The notes beneath the pieces are model-generated. The model worked only from the letters and a program-made list of their open reading frames with translations. It searched no databases and was not told the origin of the DNA. Position numbers and translations under genes: made by a program. Of a stretch of DNA of 64,000 bases, positions 27,017-40,621 are shown one piece after another. The first letter of the stretch is position 1; the number at the start of each line of letters is the position of its first letter. This DNA comes from Gorsachius magnificus (taxonomy: Eukaryota; Chordata; Aves; Pelecaniformes; Ardeidae): positions 101,613,311 to 101,677,310 of the forward strand of contig CM067082.1 of assembly GCA_034008185.1 (NCBI GenBank), read 5' to 3'.

Positions 27017-27111
27017 GGGAGCCGCATTGTTTTTCACTGTGACGCTTGGAGTTGTGGCTCGTAGCGCCCCACTCACACCATGGTAGTATTTGAAGCAGAT
27101 CTTTGTTTCAG
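27017..27111 (-). CDS. HECW1: HECW1 (NEDL1) internal coding exon, N-terminal HECW domain, second of two in this window
   Basis: This exon continues directly from the one at 59432-59539. The last base of that exon (C) plus CT here makes the Pro codon of the VEPETK junction. The minus-strand reading encodes [16 protein letters not shown] and [13 protein letters not shown], matching the end of the HECW1 N-terminal domain, about residues 154-185. The HECW2 counterpart, as I recall it, reads TTPCITVKNP, which fits less well. The acceptor is a T-run ending in AG at 27113-27112, with a plausible branch site (TCTAATC) at about 27134-27140. The donor is GTAAGT at 27016-27011. The 95 nt plus one carried base give exactly 32 codons, so the exon ends at a codon boundary (phase 0). 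Skipping it would shift the frame. Reading through the donor stays open for a while into the intron, but that extension looks non-coding. The next coding exon (start of the C2 region) was not found between 1 and 27016. Confidence 0.9.
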
Positions 27112-30100
27112 CTAAAAAAAGAGAATTATTTTAGATTAGAAGAACTGCCAGGGAGAAGCTGCACAATGGGTTGCAGGTCACAGGCGCAAGGCTGGCAAGC
27201 AGTTAAATTGAGAGTGGTTCGTCCCAGGTCAGTCGGCACGACAGGATACCTCTTGCCTCCAATCTTCCCCTTTGCCAGAGTGAAATTTAGAGTTTGGTTC
27301 CTGCAACTTAGAACAGTTAAAACCTCAACCTCTTCTGAGCAGCAGTTATGACAGATGGACCTTAGAGTACTTGATCAGCATCCTTTACCTACACTAGGAA
27401 GAAGAAAAGTAGGGACAGAGAAACCCTCCCTGTTCAGACATACCAAACACTAACGTGCAGAAAAAGTGAGAAAGTTCCTTACAACAAGATTGCATAGTTG
27501 CTCACTGAACCAATTTGTTCTGGCCTTGGTCAGGGCAAGGATGTAGATGTATACAGAGTAACTGCTCTGGTAGTTACTACATTAAAAACATTTTTCAGAA
27601 ACAGCATAGTACCACGAGACCCCATCTCAGTGTATTTCCACTGACTTCCAAATATTTGGATTAGGTGAGGAACAAAAGCAAGACCATGATTTGGGATTCA
27701 CAGCACAGCTTTTTGCCATATGCATTGATATTCAGATAAATGTATTAAGTGAGGGAAACCAATGCATCATAATCCCACTCACTCTCTTGCCTAGACCTGG
27801 TGACTTTCTGGAGCACATCCTACAGGCAGAAGTTTTCTTCCATATCAAACTAGGATATAAATTGGGTTGATATGTGCCTACATACAGCCAGGACACAGCA
27901 GGAATGCACTGTATGTATGTAACAGGTATGTTTGTGGGATCTGAAAAATGCACGTTTAAATAAAAACAGCATTCACATCTTTCAGTTTTGACTGGATAAT
28001 GCCATGGAAATTTTCAGCTGCTGCAAAATATACTTTGAAGTGCTTCTCATAATCCATTTTTTCCTTAACACCTTGCTTTGCAACTGCTGCTGAGGGCCAA
28101 GGAAAACATCGACCTTTGCCTGCAGAGCCACAACTCAGCTCACTGTAACTACAGTGCCTGTGTAAGAAAACAATAAAGCAATGCCAATATTCTAATGTAC
28201 AAATTGCATTGTTGGTTTAACACCAGTAACAAAATAAGCAAAAATCAGTGCAGCTGCGATAAAGATTATGCAACCTTAAGAGCTGGGACCTTGGCCACTG
28301 ATTATAGCTCTGTGATCTGCCATTTGGCAGATCCAAAAAGCAACCATGCAGTGCCCCAGGTGGAAGCAAAACATGGGGACATGAAAAGCAGTGGAGACCT
28401 TCAAAAATACAGGCCTGAATTGCCCTGATGCCCACAGGTACACAGGAGCAAAAATCAATCCCGATTTGTTTTTTTTAAAAGACAAAATAGTTTTAGGACT
28501 GTAAAGCCTTCCCAATTTTCAAATGTGACTTGGGAAATGAAAAACCAAAGAGCTTATGTTCCCAAGCAGTTCGAGCACTTCTCATTTCCAGGTGGCTTCT
28601 CAGCACTCCTCCCTGAGGAGGCACCAGGAATGCGCAGTCCATCGATTAGAAGCACAGTGCCAGCACAGTTAATCTGCCACTGTATTTTCCATCCCCACAA
28701 CTCGTTCTTCATCAGGCAACCAGATGCACATTTCTGCTCACACAGTTAAAATACACACCTCTCCCACGACATGCACAGATGCATACACGTGTGCCTCTTT
28801 TACTTCACAGTGCTCCACAAGAAGTGGAACAGGCTACAGAGTCCTTCAGCACCTCCACAAGGGGCTTTGTTGTCCATCCTGGGGTTTAATGCACAACCAT
28901 GCCCAAAATGAACTTTTGCAAATTCAAGACAACTACTTGAGGTGTGAGTGCAGCTGAGCAAGCAACCCTGTTGTTGCACCTGGGAGCAGTAGTTGTTTTC
29001 TTTTGGCAGCAAAAAAAGCTGGATGAGCCTGTGGGACAAAAATTGCAAGTCCAGATTGAATTTTCACATTGTAATTTTCTCTACAGGACTTTTAACAGCT
29101 CAGCAGCTAACTCATTTACTCACTGAGAAGACAGCAAAAGCTGAGGATATCACAATAGCTAAAAGATGCAGTTCTCACCAATTATTCAAATCTTAATTTT
29201 CCTCTCCCCTGGAGATTTTTAGCTACAGTTTGCATGGAACATTGAGAGCTAGAATAAAGAGAAGCTTTTTATTATTTTTATTAACTCATGTAGTTAATAA
29301 AATGTAACTTCAGGTACTAGCCTGTATGACAGGGTTCAGACCTCACAGCAAGAACTCTCGTCGTAGGTTGACAAGTAGCAGATCAGTTACCATGTACATT
29401 GGGAAACTATGGTTTAAAAGAATCTACTTAATTCAACTAAAAGTATTAGACAGAGAGAATACAAGGAAGAAAGAATATATTGTTATGTAGGTATTCTGGA
29501 TGTTAGTATTGCTTTCAAAGTCAAAGTATTACTAAGATGATTGAATATGTATTTGGAAAGAACCATGTGGGTATTGAAGATTCCTCTCAGTTTCATACAA
29601 CTACTATTTCTAACTTAATTTTAAATCAAACTGCCCACATTCAGATGCAAACTGGCAAGAAGGCAAACCAGAGAGATGCGGGTGTCACACTCAATTCAAA
29701 ACAGTGGCAGAGGTGGAGCCATTGATCAGGCACTATCTGAGGTGGTGATTAATGAATATCAAAGGTTTCATTCAGAGAGCAGATCTGACACCAGAAAGTC
29801 TTATGGGGGCCTTCACAGCTTGAGAAATTCTCTAGAAACATCAATGAAACATTTTCTTTTTTCTTGATTCCCCACCTCCCCTTTTTTCCCCAAGTCTTTT
29901 TCAGACTGAAAATATTAGGAAAATGGCTATCCGCAACAGATAGGTAAAACTTTAACAAGTATAAAGCTTGCAAAATTACATATGGTGTCTTTATGTGCAA
30001 AAATGCCACTTAGACCCTAGCTGGGCTTTTTTCATCCGGGAGCCATTCTTTCCAGATAACATTGTTGGTGCCATGCTTTTCACTTCAACAAAGTCCTAAC

Positions 30101-31077
30101 ATTTTAATCCATCTGAAGACTGTTCTTGTATACCTGAATCACCTCTGAGACATCCCCAAAACAGATGCAGTTGTTCACTGGTTTGGTACCACTGCCTCTG
30201 CAGATGAACAGAAAGCACTGTCAGTATAGGCAAGGCAGTGATATAAATTAACCTGAATATTATCCAGCTGGCATTTGTACCCAATATGCAGTTATAAGGG
30301 CTGTTTGCATTGTAGTTCTGTAGATTAGCTTGTTGTGGAACAAAGGAGACCATTTAACTCTGTCCCGCTGCCCTAGCTACATGGCACAGTGCACAGGTTG
30401 GGAGCAGGTGTTGTCCAGTTAATCCCCAGTTATAAATAAATACGTGCCATTGTTATTTTCATCTCAGTAATTATGAGTAGCAGCTCACTGGTCAGGTAAT
30501 GAAGTTATGATGCTAAAGTCAGGAAGTAATGAGGTTAAATTCTCCTTTCAATTAGCATAAATGGCAGTTAGACTGGTAAATCTTCCAAGAGATGAGATGT
30601 TTAAAGATGCTCAGAAATATTCATGCCCATGACAATTACTAAACTACTCAGCAATTTTCACAGATCAAGAACAAACCAGCATTGTATTCGCTTTATGCCA
30701 GGCTTGGTATCTCCGTTATACCATGGCTATGTTACAGCCTTCCACTGCATTGAGATAAATAAGACAGTTCCCAGTTGTATGCTCAGACCCACTGCTGTAA
30801 CATCATGGGTGCAGAAAATACAGCTGCCCAAAAGCAAGGCCCCCAAGGCAGGGTAAACAGAGCCATGCAACAGGAGACGCGATTCTGTTCTGCTGCTTGC
30901 CCCACAGCCCGCAAGCACCTCTGTGGGCCACATAGGAGGGATTCTCCCAGGGATGGGAGAGGAGCTGGGAGGTAGCCCATCCCCGGACACCACAGAGACC
31001 ACTCCTCATTCAGAGAAAAACTCTAAGAAGTTTGAGTTTTGCTAGAGAACAATTCTGCCATGGAGCTTCATCCCTCT

Positions 31078-31089
31078 CACACACACACA
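31078..31089. repeat. Short (CA)n tract
   Basis: About six CA units followed by a short A run. Confidence 0.8.
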
Positions 31090-32159
31090 AAAAAACAGTC
31101 TGCAGAAAATAATTTCTCTATCAAAGCCCTGAGTTATCTCAGTTACCACATCAGTTTTGCAAATTAACTGGAAAATGAATTTACCGGCTGAACACTACTC
31201 TTCTTGGCAATATTCTATACTGCCTCTGCAATCACTCAGCCCTTGAAAACACCCTACCTCCTTACTAAAATGAAGTGAGAGGAGATAAAAATCTAGTAGG
31301 ATCTGCTGGTGAATTGCAGGTATAGGTATTGAAGGTTGAAAGCCTCTAAGAGGTGTCCTAGTTTCCATCATCCACCCATTCTTCTTTGCTGTCAGTATTA
31401 TTGCTCCTGTTGGTTTATTTGATACCCTTTCCCTTTAAAATACTTCCATTCCTACTGATCTTTCTCATTCCTTCAGAGTTGTCAAAATTATCCTAAATCT
31501 CTTCTCAAAAATTCACTTGCTCTTATAATCCTTAGCTCCTCACTTGCTAAGGCTAGTCTGCTCTCAGAGGCTTAGCTTTCATTAAAAGGTGGATTTATTC
31601 TCTCAAATATAAAAAGAAGCGCTGCCAGCATTAAGCAGTTTCCTTTGTTAAACTGAAGAAGAACCCCAACCATCTTAATAGGTACTTCAAGGAAAGACTA
31701 AATGATATTCTTTGGGGGAGGCAGGAAGCATCAGTTGGTGTTTGATAGGAGTGTGTGATACACCTGAGGCACTTCCACAGTCTGGCTGTGATTCAATCCC
31801 ATGACACTTTTTGTTTCAATTAAACAGCTGAGGTGACTAGACATCAGCTAAGAATTTCTCAGCACTGAACAACCTTCCAGGGAAGTAACGCCAGTCTTAA
31901 AAACTAAGTCATTTGTGATCAGTTCAATCTTTGCTTTCATTGCTCTTTTGGGCAAACATTGTGCATAAAAAATGAGGTGTCAAGAACCAGTAATGAAAAG
32001 GTAGCTGTCTTTGGTAAATGGGACCAAGTGAACCAAATCAGAGGGCGAAGCAATTAATTTATGAGTCAAAGTTTTCCCTAGAGAGGACCCAGAAGTGGAA
32101 TAAACAAACATATGACACTGCTATAATCAGACCGCTACGGGACGATTTTGAACTAAAGT

Positions 32160-32580
32160 AGGCACAGTGATCCCTGGAAGTGGAGACAGAAGGTGTCAAA
32201 GTGGAGGTAGGGAGTCAACGGAAGGGAGAACTGTTTGAATACAGTGGGGAAGCTGGGAGAGGCATGTGAAAAAAAAGGACAAGGAATTACAATGGGAAGC
32301 CAAAACAGAGAGAGATTAAAGGCAGTTTATATGAGATGTTGCAGTACTGGAATTGAGTAAGCAACGGCACTGATGTGGAAGTTGAGGGAAACAGAGGACT
32401 GAGAACAGAAGAGAATCACTGTGCAGAGAGAGTGGGACAAGGGAGAAAAAGACTAGGAGTGTCTAAACGAAATTACATGAGAAGAAAGCAAGGAAAAAGA
32501 AACAAGGCAAAGAAAGGAAGAGAGGGAGAGAGTAAGAAAGTCAAACCTGAAGAAGAAAGGAAAAAAGCACCCTTTCTCCG
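32160..32580. repeat. Purine-rich tract on the plus strand (pyrimidine-rich in the HECW1 transcript)
   Basis: About 400 bases are dominated by A and G on the plus strand. Examples are the runs GAAAGGAAGAGAGGGAGAGAG near 32511-32531 and AGAAGAAAGGAAAAAAG near 32551-32567. It is not a simple tandem repeat. The 101-codon plus-strand ORF across it (32375-32680) is rich in Lys, Arg and Glu because of this composition, with no recognisable protein family. In the HECW1 pre-mRNA it would be a long CU-rich stretch. Confidence 0.6.
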
Positions 32581-34156
32581 AGAGCTTCATGAAGCATGGA
32601 GCACAATGTATGAGCTGTATCAGCAGCTACCTGTGAAACCCAGTGCACAAACACAGGTCCTGCCCACCTCTCATGCCTGACCACCCTTCTCTACCCGCTG
32701 TTGCCTCCAGCACCCATTGCCTGCTTGTGAGTACCACTGGAAGTGTAGAGAGCAGGTAAACTGTGCAACCCGAAGAGTTGAAACCCGGTGCTCCTGCATC
32801 AGCATAAGCCTCTCCGTAAGTATCAACAGTTATTAGATAAATTTAGGTAGTTTCTCCCAATACTATACCTGCCCTGCCAGCAAAGAATTAAGACACATAA
32901 GAAAGATAAAAGGTAAGGTTATCACTGGCAGATCTAATTTGTACTTACAGCATCCATACATGGTACTGTTTATTTCCATCATGTATGCCTGCTGCTGCTC
33001 CATGCAAACAATGGCTCTGATTTCTTGTGCTGTATCAGGAAAACTGCCTGGCCAGTACACAAGGGTGACACTACAGCCATCAAGCTGGTCTGCTACTCAG
33101 ACAGCTATAGGCTGTGTATTTCCTTAAGCTGTAAACCGCATCTGCTCACAGTATTTGTTTAGTATCACAACAGCCTACGGTTTCCCGTAAGGCGCCTAGG
33201 TTTTTAGACAACTAGCAGTTTAAAAGCAAACGAGGCACAAACAGATGTGTTTCTTTAATCCCAGTTGCACAATTTATTCCAATTTTCTGATTTTTTCCCT
33301 GCCCTGCTCTAAAACATGCACAAACACGTGTGAACAGATTGTTAGAAGACTTCTTTTGAGAAACTGTGAGATACGAGATTTTAAAACCTCACCTTTCAGA
33401 TTATTATAGTGCTTCCAGGTAAGCAAGCAAGAAAGTACCTGGAGACAGAATTAATGCTGACCAGTACATATCAACAATTTTGGGCGCAAACTTTTGCCAG
33501 GAAACTGTAATAGCTCAAAACCAAGCCGTACAACACCCAGAGAAATTGTAATCAAGATTAAATTCAAGCGAAAAATCCAAACTTGTCAAGATGCAGAAAT
33601 GCAATTAGAACATTCAAATAACCTTAACTCTGCAACAATAAATAATGTATTTCAGTATTTGTAATTGTAACTGATATTTGAAGAACAGATGAGATGATCT
33701 CAGTAATTTTATTTCATCTTCAGATGGTGTCACAGACTGATACACATTCACAAGGGTTGCACATTCAGGGCTGGAGTTACTTCCTTTGTAACAGGAGAGC
33801 TGAATATTATTATCTATTATAGTGCTGATTCTCTGTTCTGTTGTTATTTGTGATCTGGAGATACTCTTTACTATTGACTATCACCTTTATTTCCTTTGCT
33901 TGATAGTTTGATTCAGCAGCTACCTGCCTCCAACCACCACAAGAGTAATAGAGTAAATTAGTACACTAATAACTAATGGGTAGTAACAAATCCTCACAGT
34001 CAGTGGGCCAGTCTTCTCTGTCCTAGCTTCACTTGTTTGAGCTCTCAGTGTTGTGTGCTCCACACTACATCGCTTTGGGGTCGAGCTTTGTGTAATTCAC
34101 CTCTATTACTATGCTGTTCATATGAAGTGTCATGCATCTGCTTACCCATTACCGCA

Positions 34157-34196
34157 CTGTGATTAATTATCATAACTCTGTGATTAATTATCATAA
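34157..34196. repeat. Two tandem copies of a 19-bp AT-rich motif
   Basis: The string CTGTGATTAATTATCATAA occurs perfectly at 34157-34175 and again at 34178-34196, with a 21-bp period. Each copy contains TGATTAATTA, a double ATTA/TAAT core of the kind bound by homeodomain proteins. It may be a recent local duplication or a small regulatory cluster. Nothing else in the flanks is repeated. Confidence 0.85.
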
Positions 34197-37100
34197 TTCA
34201 GAAATTTTTCAGGTGTAGTCTCCTGAGCATAAGACAGACAAAACCACGCTATTTTTGCGTTATGAAAACCAAGGGACCCAGGAGTTTCTATTACAGGAGA
34301 GATACAACAAAGTGGCTCTGTAAACTGCTATTCAGGAAGAACATATAGATCTAATTTCAATAGGCTGCTGCTTATGTGCTACCCTCAAAAACTGTCCTAT
34401 TGGCAAGACTCATTACTAAAGAATGCTAGCAGCTGGAATGGATATGTGCTTATACATTCATTTCCAGCACTTGTACACATTTCTCCATATAGGCAGGACA
34501 TCTAGCATTGCTGATTACTAAAGTTGCTTGACATTTTTCATTATAAACCTTGTTTTCAGTTGCTTATACATTTTCAAAGATACATACATTTGGAATAAAA
34601 TTTTGCATGCTGGATGGTCCGCCTCAGATCTATAGAGATGCACAGCAAGAAAATTTTGTCCAGATATTTGTAGCTTTGAGGCTAAGGGAAAAAACATGGG
34701 GTTTTAGCCATTAAAGATTTCTGAAGACCTTTCCTTTTACCCCCCATGTTAATATGGAGAAGAAGTCACTATACAAAGCATATATCTTTCCTGTAAAAGT
34801 ACATTAAAATTCAGCTAACTTATAAGCCACTCCAAAAAATTCATTTTGATATGCTCATTTGAAACATCTTTGATTTTACTACCTAAATGCCCAGGAAATA
34901 CTATCTGTGCTGAGCATGTTCCAGACTGGCACTAAGACAGATTTTTTCTGCAATACAGGTCTACTGGCTATGCCACATCTGGTTGCTGCTCCTGGGAGCG
35001 TGACAACTGTATCCCTGGGCAACTCCCTGCTGTGCCAAGCAGCACGGAAGAGGAGAACATGAATCCACTGCCAGTTTGCCCCTTCTGAAGGAAGAGATGA
35101 AGGCAGCTGAGGGGATTAGGAGCATGGGGTGAAGAAATAGAAGCCAGGACAAAAACAGGTAAGATGGTGAAGGAAAAAAAAACCAACCTGCCATTTGTGA
35201 TGCTTGTAGGCTTGAGTAGAGAATAATTTTGGGAGAGCAGGTATCAGAGCACTGTTTCAGCCTTGCTAGGACAGATGAGCACTGCCAGCTGCCTTCATGG
35301 AGGGAAGGCAATGCATGTATCGGGGACTTGCATTCAAGCTCCCCATCAGGCAACCACAGGGAGATGGCAATAGGATTTATGGTCGGTCTGCTGGCTCAAA
35401 TTCTGTCCGGATGGGCAGGGGTTGGAACGCATTAAAATCTACAGCCATCCCATTGCCCTTACGAAAGTCCAGTTCATCACGGACAAGGGTCTGTACCATC
35501 AAAGTGCCCAGTAAGTCTGGCATTTAGATTGAAAGCTAGAGCCACAGCAGAGTAGAGCAACACAGGGCTTCTGCAGATACCCACCACAGAAAAGGTCAGT
35601 GGAAGGATGCCACTGCCCAGCACAGTCGCTAAAGATACTGAATGTTTTTAATAAAAAGGTGTTTTAGCCCTTACGCAGTTAGGAACAGAACCTGCAAATT
35701 TGCACTGGGGCATATTCTCTATTACCCACTTTATAAGTTTTATTTTATAACATGAGTAACGGAATTGAAATTTGGTTTGTTCAGACAGCTCTCATCCTTG
35801 AAAATAATCATTTCCTCCTAAAATTATCTTCAGAAATGTGAGATGGGGGGAAAAAAAAAAAAAGGACTCAGTCTTACCATTCCTGGCACTGAGTCATCTC
35901 TCATCCCATTGAAACCACCAGAACTATTTGCTCCATATTCATAAAGACAGCAGGATCCAGCCCAGAACAGGCAAGAATTTTATCTATGTACTTACAGTCA
36001 AACCCAACAGTGCTATCTATCTGCTCTGCCTTTACAGACTGTTGTAAAGAAAGGACTGATAGGCATCAATCTGAAAGAATGAAAGTTGGGAAGGGTAGGG
36101 GGTTTGCAACAATTTACCTGTCTTTCATCTGGAGAAGAAAAAGCTGTCTGAGAGAGAGTTTTTAGTCATTGCAAACAGCAAATTATAAGGGCTGCACTAA
36201 GATTGAGACTTTAATGAAATTCGGGAGCCTACAGGCATATAATGTTTTTATGTAAATCAGCTTAGCGATGAGTTTTTCACCATGAGCATTAGCAAGTGAG
36301 CGATTTATGAGAAAAACTTGCAATCATCAAAGCATTTTTAACTGTGTGACAGTTGAGTCCATAATAACTGGAAACCATGCCTAAAGTTTCCCCTCTGATC
36401 CTGAGTACTCATGCACATTGCATGAAAAACAACATTGCAAGCAAAATCAAACACATGGTTCATCTATGGGGGACATGATCTAAAACAACTTCTGAAATGC
36501 AACAATTACATCAGACTAACTTTTTAAATAATACTTCTGTTTTAAAACTGCTCATCATCTTGGTTACAGTGGACTTGACAGTTCTTCATCAAAATTGAAT
36601 AGTAGAGAAAAAAACCTGTACACTTCCAGTATACTAGAAATGAGACTTGCCTCACATGCAGAAAGCCATCTGTTTCACTGCATTAGTGTCCCCTTAGCTA
36701 CATTAGAGGAAAAGAATTTGAATCGGAGATATAGTGCCTAACTGTGTTCTCAGTAACACCAATATGTATTAAAAACCAACATAAACAGATAGAAAATAAA
36801 TATACAGAAACACTGACATTCCTGAGCTTTGTTCTGTGTGTCAGCAGAGGCACTGTGAAGGTGACTCAGAGATGACAGAAAGGTATAAACTCAGAACTAT
36901 ACAATAGCTCACAGCTCCACAAAAGAGGAGAGACGGGCAGAGCTGTGGACCCCTCTCCTCTCTTTACTGTGATGTGCAGCCACTGGGCTGTCCCACGTGA
37001 AACAAGCTCTTCTCAACTGCCCCTGTCACAGTGTATCCTTTAGGCTTCCAGGCATTACATCTGCCTCAAGTTAATTGTCTCCTAGAGCAGATGCCTGTGA

Positions 37101-40100
37101 ACCATCAGCTCCTTGCTTTTATCAGAGCAACAGTGGTTTAAAATCTTAATTAAATACATATGATTGGATTATGCCTTCAGGCACAGCCTTGAGCAGGAGA
37201 CAACGTGTGAACTTCAGAAGCCAAGTGCCTCAAACACAGCCCTCTACATCACGACGTTTTTCTTCCCCTTGATCTCAAAACATGGGTGGACCAGGCATTG
37301 CTTTGGATATACAGAAGCAGAAAATTACATCAGCCTTATGACCAATGATTAGTATTTAGGAAGGTGTAAGCTGTAACTTTACCTGGTGCCCGCTTTGTGA
37401 AGGGAGGGACACCCTGCAACTCCAAACCTTGCCAAGAACTGAAATTAGGGAGGATTCATGTCTTCATTTACATTAGTAGCAGTTTAATTCAAGGCACCTG
37501 CTACAGCATTTCTTGAGCCAGTCTTAATCACATCTGATAAGCATAACTGAATTTCGCATTAGAAATAGAACATTGCCTTGAGTCGATCTTTCATTTTTTT
37601 CCCCAAGAAAGTTACCTTTTACACATTACGTCCTTTCTCTTGTTACTCTTCAAACTCTCCCAGCCAGAAGCTCTATCTATGCACATTTTCAAGTGCTAAG
37701 CTCTCTTCAGTCACTATAAGAAAGCTTTACAAGAACAGTTTCTTTGTGTTCAGCAGCCAGACCATGCAATATTAAAACTCACAGTGTTCACACTGAGTGG
37801 GAGCTATTACAGTTGGTCAAGCATGTGCCATGTGGTATACAAAGAGAGTCTTGCAATTAAGCCCTTGGGCAACAAGACATGAATATTACCAAGAAAAAAA
37901 TCCTTTGCACTTGGATGTAAAAGAGAAGCCAAGAGCTTAGCACTGTTACTCACAATACCGTAATAAGGGCTGCTTTTCTTTAATACATCTATCACACTTC
38001 AGAATTGGTATGCACACATTCCTCGTCTCTACAGCACATCTAAAAATATTTTTAGCCTAATATTTCCATGACAACAAAGCAAGAAATGGTCAATTTGAGA
38101 AGATGGCTGAATGAAAATTCAGAATGCTTGTAGAAGCAGCTTCCTAGTGCTTGAATTGTTTCAGCTACCTACCACACTAAGCACATATTGTTTGTTGCTG
38201 CTATTTCAAATCATCGAATTAAAAAACTAATTGAGTGATTAAGAGAATTATGCATCATGTTATCATACAACAAAGACTGTTCATTGTTGTCATAGTACAA
38301 ACACCCTAATATAAGTAATAGACAACAGCAAAATGCTAGTTCAGATTGAAGTAAGAGATCACAGAGAAGAGTAAGAAGAGATGTTGTGGTGCTGTCTTAG
38401 GCAACTGGTAATAGGTTACACATGCCAAGAATGCGATGGCAAGTATAACAATTCAAACCTTTGGCTTTCCTGACTCTACCACAAAGATGAACTATTTGCA
38501 GACAATTTTCAAAACCTGGAAGACCAAAATGAAGGCCAGGAAAACATACAAGGGAGCAAACGAAGGAAAGGCATGCACCTCTCCCTTCACCTCAGGATTA
38601 TTTAATCTTATTTGCAAGGCACCAACATGCAACACATCACGAAGAGAAAAGCCCTTGGCATCCCAGCTTCACGCACTCTGATCAGCCTCATTATCATGGT
38701 TTCTATTGCACTGCCAGCTCACATACTGTCTGACTGTGGCCCACGTGCTGCAAGTTTCAAAATCACCGCTGTTTTACATGGTGCTGTACATATTTGCCAC
38801 CACCTCCGCTTCATGGGACAAAAAAAAACAAAAGGGAGGAGGAACCACAGCTGGCTCCAGGGAGAGACATGCCCACTGCAGTGCCTCTGTGCCTCCTTTC
38901 ACACGTGGCATGGACCATTCCTTCCTTGGAGCTGGTCAGGTCTCGGACCATAAAGGGAAAGCAGCACATCCAACTACTTTTTTAGAAACTGTGACTGCGC
39001 TTTAGGTATGATTTCATATATTTGCATGCCATTAATAACACCAACACTTGTCTATTGCTGCTGATAGTATATGGACTGTGCACAGTGGCAGGCTATATGT
39101 AAGCCATGAGCTTGGTCCTACAAGACTCAGCATGCGAAACTCCTTTTCAGGAAAGCAATTCACAGGCAGTTCTGCCTAGAGAGATGATGTCAAGTTGCAT
39201 CCGAGATCTCAAGGGGAGAGAAAGAAGCTGCCCACGTCTCATGAGGGAGGCTCTGGAGGGCTCAGGATCAGAATCAACTGAGAAAGATTTACATCAGAAT
39301 GAGAATTAAGGCTGAAGCTCATCAGATTTAGATCTACAACTCTGATTCTTTTTGAAAATCAGTAAGAAGGAAAAACCTACTCATTAGAAAAATTACATTT
39401 TTAGCAGGAACCATGAACTGAACTTCTGCTTTTGACTGTAGTCAGATTCACAACTGTATGGGATGTTGGAACACAGCACTGAGCCTCTCTGCTGCTCTCT
39501 GTTACAAAGACAAGGACAGACCCATCAAACACCACTGCTCTTCTGAAGCTTGCCCAAAAAGTCATCTTCTACAGGAAGCATACTATGAGACTTTTGTGAT
39601 TCACTTTACAATTTCGACTGCAGAAGTAGAAAGCAGGTAACTTTGCTGCATTTGGTTGACCCACTCTGCAGTGAAGGATTTCATACCTTTTGGCTTCAGA
39701 TTGCCCAGATGTGGCTGCTCACCCATTCAGAAAACTCCTGTTCTCAAGAGTATTTTGATTAGGTGCTGCTGCTATGGAGCCTATTGTTAATTCCCCTGGG
39801 AATTTATAAGACAAAGCACAGGCTATCAAGAAGGAAAAGATCAAAAAGCTGCTAAGAAAGAGGTATTATACTTGCTATTACTTCTCACCCTAGAGTTCCC
39901 TCTGCAATCTCCTAATCTGACAACTTTTTTTTTCTTTTCTAAAATACCAACTTCTGTTCACCATTTATTTGCAGTCTAATAATTAGGGAAGAAATTTGCT
40001 GTGATCTCAAAATGAAACACAACTTTTTAAACACCAGCAATTCCAAAAGAATCTTACTTTATACCAGCAAAAAGAAGGCGCTACAAATGGGTTACATTAA

Positions 40101-40621
40101 GTTGAAAGGCAAGATAAAATATCCTGACTGTAAAAAGACCAGTGAATCTAATGATGAGAACATTAGATGAATATATTTGTTTTCAAGTGAAATAAAAACA
40201 TGGAACTGTAGAGAAAAAATTACTATGAATCTCCATTTGTGCAGGTTAAAAATTACTGGCTTGTAACATATACTGGAGTAACAAGGAATGGAAATACTAC
40301 ATTTAAGCAAGCAAGACGATGAAGAATCATAGGCAGCCTGGACAAGATACCGCAGAGGGAGGAAGGTTTATTCTCTCACACAATATTTCAAGATGTAAAT
40401 TGGGAGATTGTAAAAAATGGTCTTCAAATCACTGTCAGATCCTATTGATTATAAACCCATATACAGATGCCAGTATGTCCATCACCTGAAGGTGTCTGCC
40501 AGGTGACTGGTGCATTCTCTCTGGCTTTGAACTTCACTGCTGGGACTCATGGTGCAAGTCACAAATGTTCACTTCATTGGCTGGGGCTGGCATTTGCAAG
40601 CCTTCAGAGCTGCTGTCCAGA

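Noticed and set aside
32375..32680. 101-codon Lys/Arg/Glu-rich ORF
   Set aside because: Explained by the purine-rich composition of the tract; no family recognised.
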